Source: Henricia sp. BOLD:AAB3569 | Taxonomy: Eukaryota > Echinodermata > Asteroidea > Spinulosida > Echinasteridae | NCBI GenBank assembly: GCA_037783545.1 | Contig: JBBELK010000534.1 | Coordinates: forward strand, 744,001-808,000 | Length of the DNA: 64,000 nt | Reading direction: 5' to 3' | Shown: positions 1-12,600 of the stretch, piece by piece | Position numbering within the stretch: the stretch's first letter is position 1 | Layout of the letters: each line of letters starts with the position of its first letter | Position numbers and translations under genes: made by a program | Notes under the pieces: model-generated | The model's database searches: none | What the model was told of the DNA's origin: nothing | What the model saw: the letters and a program-made list of their open reading frames with translations, nothing else

Positions 1-339
1 GCATGATCCCTCAGGTCAGCGCTGACTCGAGGAAGCAACTCGAACGCAACTTTTTGGTGTCTTTAGCGCCCTCAATAGGCCTATGCTGTTTTTTTCTTTG
101 GATATTATTTATCGCCCCGAAGTGAAGACGCGAAAATCCGAGAGATTCTCTCATCCGTATCAACACCCAGAAACCCTTCTTATGAAATCTGTTGGCAGAT
201 TTGTGTACAAATTGGAAAATGCGGTATGTACATAGTGTTCGTAGGACATTATTTTCCAACCAGAAGAGAAACCAACCGCGAATGACAAAAGCAACTTACA
301 CTTCGCGCTGGTTTATATGGCTGGAAATAAAACTAACTC
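1..339. other. Left-edge segment absent from the second copy
   Basis: No gene is recognised here. The segment precedes the point where homology with the second copy (near 37,345) begins, and it does not resemble the bases left of that point. It may be an insertion in copy A or a duplication flank. The short open frames contain no recognisable domain. Confidence 0.4.
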
Positions 340-386
340 CAAGACAACGTGATTTATCGGAACCAGAATCTGGTTCCGATAAATCA
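340..386. repeat. Near-perfect palindrome at the start of duplicated homology
   Basis: Two 21-bp arms around ACGTGATTTATCGG and its reverse complement are separated by a single A. In copy B (near 37,340) only the right arm is present, so the palindrome coincides with the edge of A/B homology. Confidence 0.7.
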
Positions 387-628
387 CGTGACCTTGATTT
401 TTTTAAAAATGCTAAAAAACAGCCAAATGTGGTGGTTTCTTTTCAGGTTCTCTTCAGTCTATTTCGGAAAGACTTTCAGAATCATGTATGGGTCTATTTC
501 GAGCCCAAAATAGCCCAACAAAGCCGGTATATGCCCTTTAAATGCTTATTTACAATGAATCAGCAAACAAAAGGAAACTTTTGTTTCACTACGTTTCATT
601 CTATGGTAAAAAATCGGCATCAACTCAC

Positions 629-3600
629 CAGCATATGTGGCCACACTTGCACGTGACCGGCCTGACCTCTAGGAGGCTGGCTCGAAATGCATTGGGGCAG
701 TCGGGTGCGGGGCACCAACGCATGAGACGATTGCACTCTACAAAGCTGTTGGTGATTAGGTGCTGGTATTTTAACTTGACTTTGCCATCTTTGACTAATT
801 TCCTGCAATCGCAACAACAAAAAATAATAAAAATATTAATAATAGCTACTTCAGTATAGACGATGTGCTTTTTTCTGTTGAAAATTGGTTGTCGTTATGC
901 ACGCAAAGGTCACAAAATTGAAAGACGATTTGGCATGTGACCTCATTCCTAAATGTAAAACATTATACGTGCGCACGACGCCAGGCGTGTTTTGGTTTGT
1001 TGTGACGTCAGAGGGCACATCGTCTATTAACCCCCTTCGAACACGTGCAAATATGCCACTTTGGGAGTCAAATAATGCTAAGTCATTGTGGAAGCGATGT
1101 GCGTGCGCGCTGTGTGTGTCTCTGGTGGGCGTAACGCGGTTTAATTCACCTTAGCATTGCGCGCTACGCACGCTATGGACACACACAACGGACACACACA
1201 ACGCGCACGCACATTGCTTCCAAAACGACGTGGCATTATTTGACTCCCAAAATGACGTCATTGGCACGAGCTCAATTGGCTTGGGCGACTCCAGCATTTT
1301 CGGAGTTGACTCCAATTCCATAAAAAAGAATCACGACTCCATTCGGAATCGATTCCATTTTTCACGGGAAAACATTAAAAATACTAAGCGTGTTTAAGTA
1401 TTGACGGTACTATATATTGTGCAGACGACGACCTAATTATTGGCACCAAACGGCACTAAATGTTCATGAAATGATGCCGGCTTGTGTCACACACATACGT
1501 TTCTGATAATGTGGAAATAATCAGAGGCTGAAACCCTTGCAGAAATCGAGTGTTTTAATAGAGCCTTTGCATGTCGGCCATGACAGGGGACAGTCACATT
1601 GTCACTGCACGTCAAGCACGAGTAGGCACTTTGTGGATCTCTTGTCACCTCATTTAAATATGAAAACCTGCTCCCTGTCATGGCCGCCAGTGCAAAAGCT
1701 CTGGTAATTTCTGTAATTGGCAAGTTATTACTGGGAATCGAATCTAGATGAAATGGATTCGATTCCCAGTAGGGAATTTATGGCAAAGTAAGTAGTTTAC
1801 GAGCCATATTGGCTCTAATGGCCGGTACTCATCCCCGGTTTTCGTGGCATTGAGTGACTAGGAGCAATGCTACATGTACTCCTCCTGGATGGGATGCCAG
1901 TCCATCGCTGGTCTACCCCAAGCAACTAGTTGGGTTTCCCCAACCATATTTGCTGGTACCCATTTATACACAACGCGGTGCAATGGCCAGGTTTCGAACC
2001 ATGGACCTCTTGACCGAAAGTCTGACACGCTATCCACTAGCAGTGTTTCCCCCAGAAAATTGTTAAAGCGTAGTGGTAAAATATATTAGAAATGACATAC
2101 ATTGTCTGTTCACTTTCGCCATCCAATACTGTGATACTGCCATGATACAAACAGTGGATCTCTGGAGAGTTTCCCCTTTGTTCATTGTACATTTATCAGT
2201 TTCATTGTCTTTTTGTATAAATGTTTGTCTGAAAACCCAGAAAGCATAATTCTCCAAGAATATTGTTGGAAGCTCTGAATGTGAAAGGGTAGTGGCTGAT
2301 TGCTTAAGAGTAGTGGTCATTTACCAAAGGGTAGTGGCACCACTACCCTATAATGCTTTGGGGGAAACCCCAAATTTAACCATGGTCCCGAGTGTGAAAC
2401 TAAGGGCGGGTGAACACTGCAATAGTTTCGTCCGTCAAATGTACGTAAAATTGACGTACGTCATCTCTGGTCCGTTAGTTTTTGGTTCGTTGATGCATTT
2501 TTAATGTAAACTGTCTCAAAGATCAGCTTCTTCATTTACGTACGTCGAGTAGAAAAATTAACATATCTGAACATTTCATACGTCAAATTGACGGATGCCC
2601 GAAGAGTTGATCCGAGATCAAAATACATCCACCACAGGATGATTTTCTAATATAGCTTGTTGGAAAAAATCCTGTGGTGGATGTATTCTTTGCTTTCAAA
2701 TGTGTGGCTGAACCTAGGCGGCTAGATCGCTGAACTAGCTTTGTCCGCGTAAGGGATTTATGTTTTTGTTCAGCTCTGACGACACATTATACTCACATTA
2801 CGGTGGAGTCATCTACTAGGATGTCACAACTGTGTGCTGCACAAGAAATCGTCTGCAATCGAAAAAAGAAATACACATTTAAAGGCAGTATACATCATTG
2901 GTAATCTCGAAAATCAGAAATGTTCACAGATTAACGCCTAACTTACACAATATAAACATGATGACCGTAGAAAACTTCCCCTGAAATGGTTTTGTCTGAA
3001 GTGCTATAGTCTTTGAGAAATGATTAAAACAATTAGTTTTCGTCTCATGAGACGAAAATTCAATTTGCCCCAAAACAATTTCGCCCAAGTGCCATTTCAC
3101 CCCAAACCACTTCGCCCACGTGCCATTTCGCCCCAAATTACTTCATCCAAACACTACATCGCCCAAATGCCACTTTGCCCCAAAACCACTTCGTGCACAG
3201 GCTGTGGTTCAGGGCACAATGATTCAGGGCGAAGTGGTTTTGGGGCGAAGTGACTGCAAACCCTTTTTTGACTGTTTTCTCAAAAGTTAGACGAAGTACG
3301 GAGCTGGTTTTTGCTCAGGTTGGTTTTAATTATGCATATCTTCAATCACACAGGGGGGATAAAACTATTTGTAACAGTTTACCAATCATGTATACTATCT
3401 TTAACTCTTGAAGACGTCACGTTCACACTCACAAGTTCTTTTCAGAACCATCTTCAAAAGAAATATTCACATGGAGCTATCGCAAAACATTTGCACAATT
3501 TACCTGCAAATGACAGGCCTGAAATTTAACACCGCCATTTGTAAATTTTGAGGAATCCAAAACCGAAAGTTGAAAATTATGGAGTACATGCTACTGATTT

Positions 3601-6600
3601 GCATTCTACTTATATGCCACTTTCAAGCTGTACTGTGTGGACCAGGAACCAGTGTAAGCAGCTAGACAGTGCGCAAGTCAACAGTGCGCACTTCGCCTAA
3701 ATGCCACTTTCGCAAGGTCACGCTTACTTTGGGCAAAGTGGCATGTCTAGGAAAACGTTGTACTATATAGGTGCGTACCTGCCCCATTCCTTCCTCCATG
3801 ATTTTGGTGGTTAGGTATTCCGTCCAGCATTCCATGCAGAACCTGTGGCCACATTCCAAGCCTGTCATCATCTACACGGTAGAAATGAAAATGCACAACA
3901 TGTATGTAAGATATACATTGTACATGTAAAGGCACATGTTAAAACTGATTACTGCTACATAATCAAACTGTTGACCTTTAACGAACGTGGAACGTCCACG
4001 GTTGTTAAAACTGTTTCTGAGAACTAGTAATTGGTTCTCAAACCTATATAGGTTTGAAAACCAATTCTCAAACCTATATACAGTAGGTTTGAGAACCAAT
4101 TAACCCTAACCCTAACCCTAACTATTATTGGTTCTCAAACCTATATAGGTTTGAGAACAATATACGTTTAAATTTCATCTCTCTAGCTTTAGGTAAAATT
4201 AAGTTGGTGTCATTAAAAAAAACAATTTATACAGTAAAGTAAAATTTAGTTAAGTGTCATTAAAGAAATTCTTTCCTACAGTATAAGGTAAATCGAGTTA
4301 GGTCCACGATTGCCGGCAAATACAAGTATGTGTGAGTGTGCCTTATACACAAATTTATTTGAATGCACGACAAGGGACTCACATTGCTTAGCACACTCTT
4401 GCAGCAGATATCACAACATTCTAAGACAGGGCCAGAAGATCTTGTTGCCACCTGGATGAAATAATAAAACAACATGGTCATGATGAAAGTTGGGCAAAGG
4501 GACTCTCAGATCAGAGCTTTGGTCCTTCGAGTGTTTCTGGTTGGGTGCTGTCATGTGCCCAGGCACTATAGCCCTGAAAACTATTCTGGCAATGGGAAAG
4601 CTCCCAAATACCATGAAAAACCGCTTTTCAACAAGGAAAACTAAATGAACTGTTAAGACCTAGGAAACCCCCAAAAAAATGAAAATTTGTCGGTTCCCCT
4701 GAAAAAAATTGGGATTTTTTTAGGTCTACATGTACAACCTCTCCCTCAAATAATACAACTTGATGATTCAGACTGCCGAATCTTGAAATCTGGGCAGTAG
4801 TCAATCTACCGGTACAAGCAAACACAATTTTAGCTTCCTCCCAGTTAGGTAAGAAATTATGGGGCTTCAAGAATGCAACAAACTGCACTGAGCAATTCAC
4901 ATTTGGGTAATTCCCAAAATTAGGGGTCCAAAATGTTTGGTGTCCCAGTTAAGTACGACACTCTCTGCTTTAAAAATCACCACTTATGACCACAAATTCT
5001 CAGTAATGGACTGTGGCCTGTGATTATAGGGGGCAGCATAATTTTCTTCAATATTTTGTTTTCTGATTCCTGAAAAATATTCAAAACAAAAGACCATAAA
5101 GGCTTATAATTTGTTCCATGGTATTGGATAGGAGTTTGGTGTCCCGGGTTAAAATGAAAATTGGCTGTAGAATGAGTTTGCATTAACCTTGGTGCCATAT
5201 CTACACACAAACGTTAAATTTGAGTGGCATTTGTTCAAATTTTTTTTTTTACTGGGAAACCACTTTCAATCATTAAAAACACTTTGAAATCTTAAAAAGC
5301 ATGTCACACTTTTGGACCCCTAACTTCGGGAATTAATGTTAAAATGTTAACATTGAATTAATGTTGCAAAAAATGAATTAATGTTGCAAAAAATGTTAAA
5401 GATAATGAGCTAAAACTTGGGATTCCTTGGTTTAGTAAACTTTTTAACAAAGTTTCAGCAAAATCTGAGGTTTCATGTACGAGATACCTATCTCAATATT
5501 GGCCGTTTTGACACAAAATTACCCAATTACCGTGAAATGGCCTTTTACTGGGAGATTGTATGTACATACCCTAGGTGGATGCCTGGCCTGTGTCTTCTTG
5601 AAGGGACTAACGACGTGGGCCTCGCTAAATAGTTTGTCTTGGTCCTCGCTGTAGAATCGCTCCATTAACTTCTCTTTGTCCCATTTGAAATGGTTCAGTA
5701 AAATTCTGGTCACTGTGGCTGGGATCTGACAAGGGAAGAAGACACATGCAGTCATTATACGGGGTGTCCCAAAAAAAAACGAAACCGATATTTATCGATG
5801 TTTAATCAAACTTTAATCTCAATCTTGAATAATAAATGACACATATTTGGAAAGCTTAGTTCCTCATCTTTCATTTGATATCACTCATATGATACATACT
5901 TCACGCATGAATGAATAAAGACAATATGAAGCAGGGCTACCAAAAAGTCGTTTGCACAACGATACCTGAATTTCAGGGGTTTCAACACGCAAAAATCAGT
6001 CAGGTGTGAACAAAACGAATGATTTAAAAAAAACATGGAAATTCAATCCATATTTAAATGCAGGATATCTCCGTCATCTCTAGCTCATTTTTCCTGACTG
6101 AGGTATCATACAAAAGGGCAGGAAATTAACTTTTTAGAAATGTGATTATTTCTTTGAAATTCAGGTATCGTTGTGCAAACGACTTTTTGGTAGCCCTGGT
6201 TCACATTGTCTTTATTCATTTATGCGTGAAGTATGTATCATATGAGTGGTATCAAATGAAAGATGAGGAACTAAGCTTTCCAAATATGTGTCATTTATTA
6301 GTCAAGATTGAGATTAAAGTATGATTAAACATCGATAAATCTTGGTTTCGTTTTTTCTGGGACACCCTGTATACAAAATGTAGTAAGTTTTTGCATGAAA
6401 ATAGGAGCCAAAGTGTCACATTTTGATGAATTTGTGGAAAAAAAATGTTTGTCCAGGAAGAAATGTTTTTTCCACTAAAAGCACCTCCGATAAAATACTT
6501 ACCGGTAGGCCAAACAAAATAAATGGTGCGTTTACGGTAACAGCCTAAACAAAATCCAGGTAGGTAGGTAGGAAAATAATATTATTTTGTCATTTTTTTT

Positions 6601-9600
6601 ACACTTCAGTTCATGCATTTGCGTGTTGTTTTGCAATGTTTGAAACTCACTATTAACACTATTAAACATGTTCATGTAAAAGTGTAGAAAATGTTATGTT
6701 CGTTGGAATTTATTGCAAATAGTGCTCATTTAAAATTATCAACTTGAAAATTGGCAATAACAAGTTTGAGGTCGGCAATTTGGCCTAAAATTTTAGGTAG
6801 GTCGGGTTACAGTAAACACACCATTTATTTTGTTTGGCCTTATCCAGTTTACAATCTCAAATTTTTGACATAAGTAAATTATATTCATTGGTTTTTTTTG
6901 CCATTATTAATATTTTTTTTTTTTTTAACAGTGGAAAGTACTCCAATTCTATGATAATAATGTAATTAAGAAAGTATAGAAATAAATGTGTAATTTTTAA
7001 ATTAATTTTTTTGCTTGGAGAAAACAGCTGGTAGAGAACCATGCATTTTCACCATGTTTTGGGTAATACATGTAAACGTATTGTTTGATTCTGGAGGCAA
7101 ATATGTATGCTGAAGCCTTTAATTATTCAAAATCAACTTCAAAGTGTCAAGATCGAGTCAAGCCGTAAGGAGGGCACCTTGTCCTACACATGTACATGTA
7201 TTTTCATGAGATGACCTGGGTCCAATTTTGTGGCTCAGAATTTCTTTATAAAATGAATTACCAGCAAAAATTGTATGTCAAATTGTATGTCAAATTGTAT
7301 TTTATAGAAACATTACATAACTATACACATCACAAACGATTTTGGCGAGTAAGCAAATTTGGCAATATAAAGCAAAGACATTCTGCGCTGAGCAAATTTT
7401 TGTGCTTTGCACCACCATGAAATTGGCCTCTGTATCCTCGATCCTCCATAATCTGCGCACCTAACGCTGATGTACGCGCGCGCATTGGCCGGCAAACATA
7501 ATGCGAGTGCGTAGAAATAGGACCGCGTGGATTTAGGAGTACGGACGATACCTGTACCAGTAGTACATACATGTACATGTACAGTATGTCAGTTGTGTAT
7601 ACTGTGTATACATGTACATGTACTGTACATGCACACAATGAGACAATAGCCCATAACATAATGACCTTATAAGGCAATACACATGTACTGACATAATACA
7701 GTGTGTGTGATGGGTCAGAAAGTGCATGGTACATATATACGTACAAGTACATGTATACAGTACATGTACCAGTACATGTATACAGTACATGTACCTGTAA
7801 GGGCCAGTACCTGTCATGTTGTGCCACTGTCAGTCAGACCAGACTTACCATTTCATAAACGGAAAATCATCAATGCTAAAGAATACATGTACATTGTAAA
7901 CTACAGTGTATAGACATTTAAAAAAACCACCGGTATAATTTTCACTGGTTATTCTGAGTTAATTACTATCAATGCTAGAATACATGTAGGGCGACAAATC
8001 GTGTGTAAAAAAGCTATTAGGGCGACCTGCTCAATAGGGCGACATTTTGGTGTCGCCCTAATATTTTTGAGTTTAAAATTCATTTTTTTAGGCCAAAAAC
8101 CATTTTTTTTGGGTCGAGAACCATTTTTATCGGGACTGGAGCTGTTTCTCTTTTTTGGAAGCTTTGGGTAAAAAAATAAGGTGTCATTTTGAGTGACTCT
8201 TGCCGAAATTTCGGTGGTCTCCGGTGAGAGTCTTGCCGAAATGTCGCCCTATTGCGGCATTCAGCGTTGTTTAAATTATTATTATTATTATTATTTCTTT
8301 CTGGTATTCATACCAAGCATTCCTCAATAGTGCTCATTGCACTGTCACTCGCAAGCGTGAGGAAACCCATGAAGAATTAGAATTAGAAATGGTCAGAGAC
8401 ACCGGGGAATCCCCTTGCTCTTCACGAAAGAATGCTCTGGGATCTTTAGAGTGCGTTACCATTACCTAACACACTGGACCAACGGCTTTACATCCCTTCC
8501 GAAGGATGGAGCAAGTGTGGTTGAGTACCTTGCCCAAGGGCACAGGTACCGTAGCCGGATTCGAACCCGCAAACCCACGTTTTCACCTATGATTGCGAGT
8601 CAATGACCCAAACCACTCGGCCACAGTACCCCAGTAATGGATGCATGTGTTCGGATTTGATTCTCTTTTCTGGGAATTTTAACGAGATGGTTGCAAAATA
8701 TTGTTCACACACGTCTGTACTTTCATGATTTACAGGATCGACAGACTAAATTATTGTAAAAACAGATGACTCGGACAAATGACTGTGCAAACATTTATAC
8801 GATGTCATTAATTTGAGCAGACAAGGTAAACTTTGAAACACTACGCGTTTGTGGCTTTTTTTTGGCATGACTTTTTGTTCAGATAGAGAGCTCCTTTAAA
8901 GACCTTATACATGTAGAAGATGATCTGTTTTTGAGCGATTCTGGGAATAAAACCATTATAAATCAAAAGAAAGACATCAACAAACTTATCCTAAGAAATT
9001 TCAGCTCTGTCAAATGTACCACATGAAAATCCATATGCATTTTACCGGTCTTGGCTGGGTGTTTCAAACATTCGTTCTCAGTCAGTCGCATACAACTACT
9101 CTGTGGCTCACATCATGCACTCTGTGGCGCACGTCATACTGCGTGTGCGCACGACCCACGCGATGCATTAAAAATGCATCACGTTGGAACAGCATACACG
9201 CAGTACACAGCGCCCATTTCGGAACGCCCAGATGAGATCCATCTTCATGGACTATTTTCTGGTAAAATGATATCATCCTGGGCGGAAACATTTCATTGGA
9301 TAGTTGCTACCAGTTCTAGCTTTACTTTGATTAAGGTTTTCCCTGTCAACTCGTTAATTAACTTTTGGGGTCATTGCAAATGATACAGTGGGCCTTTAAA
9401 CAGCTCCATTAAAGGTTTAGTGAAGTGAAAATTATCAACCATTTGTTTTTATTTACGAATCAGAAGATCAAAGTGTTGCAAACAAAGGGGCAAACTGAAA
9501 TTTGTTTTCATTTCAGAAAGAAGTGACCTTTTCTCTACTTCAAAATTTTCTTGACAGACGAGGGCGCTGTTTATTGCTAGTCATGGAGGACACCCACAGT

Positions 9601-12600
9601 TGAAAAACAAAGAAAGAACATTACATTTCAAACAGTAACAGTAGCCCACTGATCCATTTCTGACCCAAACAAACTTGTTGGGATTGTTGCAAATGACATA
9701 CTAAATAAACTAAGTAAACTGTTACAGATCACAACACCAAGAAGTCACTGAAAATGACAAACTTTTGTACACAAGTCAATGGAGATTTCCTTAGTTGTCC
9801 TAAGATGACATCACGGATTTGCTCATGAATATGGAAATTCTCATTAGCATAAAAATAGAAAACTTGCAATTACACCAAAACGGAACAATCAAATTTTCTG
9901 CAATTGACCGAAATGTGTAAAACACACCCTCTACTAACTATTAATATTTAATAAAAACCCTATTTCACACGTCCTTTAAATCAGGTTCTGGTATGGGCAC
10001 AGTTTTAGCTTTGCCCTTTTTAAGCTCATCCCTATCCAGTGTTGTGCCAAATAGCTAGGATTCTTTCTTGGTACGGCCACTAGTCCAGCTTAAATGCTGT
10101 ACAGAGAGAATAGGATTACAGTGCAGTGTCATATAGCCTTAAAGACGCAGGTTTATCAATGCGCGACAGACAAATTCGTGCCACGAATTTCACCACGCCA
10201 CCATACTAATTGCCCTTGCAGCCACTCTTACGGTCCCAGAGGGTGTAGGGCCATGGTGCAGGCTAATAGCCTCGTCCATTCTGCAAATAGAATGTGTATC
10301 TTTTCGAAATCAAAGAGCGCAAGTCACTCGAAGAACGAGCACAATAAAAAACTAGAAACAAAACACAATTCAAACTGCAATTGTAGTAAGCTACTGCAGT
10401 TTCCACCCCTAGGTTTGCTAGGTTTTTCATGGCTTACAACGATTGATTCGACGATGATTCGACGAAGAGTTTTCCTGATGTGAACGCACGCCTCTTCATT
10501 CAACGATAATTACAATCGCTTCATTCGATGAAGAAATCGCTTTATTCGATGAAGCAAATTTGTAATGAGAACGTTCCCTTCGTTTGACGAAGCAATTTGG
10601 CAGGCCTTGTTGCACAAGTGCATTGTGTGTCAAGCACCCAGCAAGCGTTGTTTTTGACGCGCCACTGGAAAACCACACAATGCGCGTCTAGACGCGCGAT
10701 GCGGATGTACGACGTCCCAAAGCTTATAATGTGTATGGTACCGCTCTTCATTCGATCTTCGTTCCATCTTCATTAAGTGTGAACGCACGCTTCATTAACT
10801 AACAATGATTAACTAATCTTCGTCGAACGAAGCGATTTGTCATCAAGTTGAGGGAAAATATAATATTTTGTGTACAGTATGATTTTCAGGTGTTTACCTA
10901 GTGTGACATCATAACCATGCTCATGAATATGCAGACTTGTATTATTAGCATAAAAACCAAAACCTTGATGTCAACCCCCCAAGACAACTTCCAAATAAGG
11001 TTTTTATGACTAACTGATTGGAGTACGGTACCGGTAGTTGCACAGCATTTATTCCATTATTAACAATACCATTTCAGGGACCCCTTAAAAAAACTGAAGT
11101 TAATTTTCTGCTAGAATCCACTGTGCAATGCACAGTACATGTACATGTGTACATGGTGTATGTGTATGTACATGTATGAACACTGTGGACTCACAAGAAG
11201 GGAGGTCTAGTCTAAGTAGTACATGTAGATGACTCATTACTATGGAGTCTGTGCACTTGAATGCACTTAGCTATCCCAGTACGATACATGTACTGTATAC
11301 ATGTATGAGGGGCTGAATTCCATATCTGGTCACAAAGAATTTATTGACACATAAATGTAAACAATGTAAAAAAGCAAGTTTGATGATAAAACACAAAATT
11401 AGGAGGTAAAAATGTGAAGATTTTACTTTTCTGTACATGTTGGTTCTGTGCAGTGGCCAGGTGTGGGCACAGGAATTTTTTCCCAAATAAAATTACAAAC
11501 TAATTTTTTTAAATTTTACAACATGACATTTCCAAGCATTTAACATTTTCTCCAAAGGTGGGAGTGCTGTTTATACAGTAGGTAGTCATGGGAAAAAGTC
11601 GGGAAACCCATACTTGAAAATTAAAGAAACAAACATTACACTTTAAAAACCTACAGTATTTATTCAACTAATCCACTTTTTAAACTCAATATTGTCTGTG
11701 CAAAGCACATAAACAACCACTGCAGGTTAAAAACATAAGTCTATGGTGATTCCACTGCTGTTTGCTGAGATGATATCAGTGATCTCCACTGGTCCAAATT
11801 TTGTCCGGGCGCGCCGATGTCGCTTAGCGGGGGTTGGGGGGGAGGGTTTGGGCTGCGGTAGCGGCGGTGGCACGCACTCACCCAAACACACAACCACGAA
11901 CGCACCCGGCCGTACGCCGCGACACAGTGGTTGGCATGCAGTGCCCTCAAGAGGTCAACAAAATCGACTCTTGAGGGCGCTGTTCAACAAATGCATACTG
12001 TCATGGCCGTTATCGATGCGAATTTGGGTCGCCGATCCAATAGATTTGCGTGGTAAATGACCGATAATGACACCAGTGACTACCGAATCACGTTAGGTGA
12101 ATATACACCTCATTTTGGAATGACTTGGCTGTACTTTCATAGTGTTTTGGAGGAGAAATTATATTTTTTTTGTCCGGGCGGCACAATGTTTTGTCCGGGC
12201 GGCACAATGTTTTGTCCGGGCGGCAAATTTTTGTCCGGGCGCTAACGGTACCTCTGATGACTTTGTCTGGGCGGCGCGCCCGGACAAAACCGGTAGTGGA
12301 AATCACTGGATATAACAGCTTTGCTCATGAATATTATGGAAATTAATCATACCGGATACACGTATTAAAATCATTTTGTTTACTTTAAAAATTCCATTTT
12401 GTACGTCTATAGTATGGGTACAAAAATGTATCAGTCTGAACATTTTGGTGAATGAAAAATAAAGAAATATCACTTTCAGCTGTCTGGAAGTATAATTTCT
12501 GAAAAAAAAAGTCTATACATGTTTGCCAGTTGAGACTCCGTTAACATTAACTAAACCTTGAAAAACTTGAAAGGAAAGAAGTTGATCATGGCTTCAGACC

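Noticed and set aside
7330-7827. 165-codon minus-strand ORF rich in Tyr, Met, Cys and His
   Set aside because: It reads through TACATG microsatellite; the repeated words explain the composition, and the copy B counterpart is broken and shorter.
8500-8632. tRNA gene
   Set aside because: A and B boxes are present, but the body continues as a SINE with an AAT tail and the cloverleaf stems are imperfect.
10094-10483. 129-codon ORF conserved in both copies (also 46,383-46,772)
   Set aside because: Conservation follows from the duplication itself; no domain, and its right part runs into a dispersed repeat.
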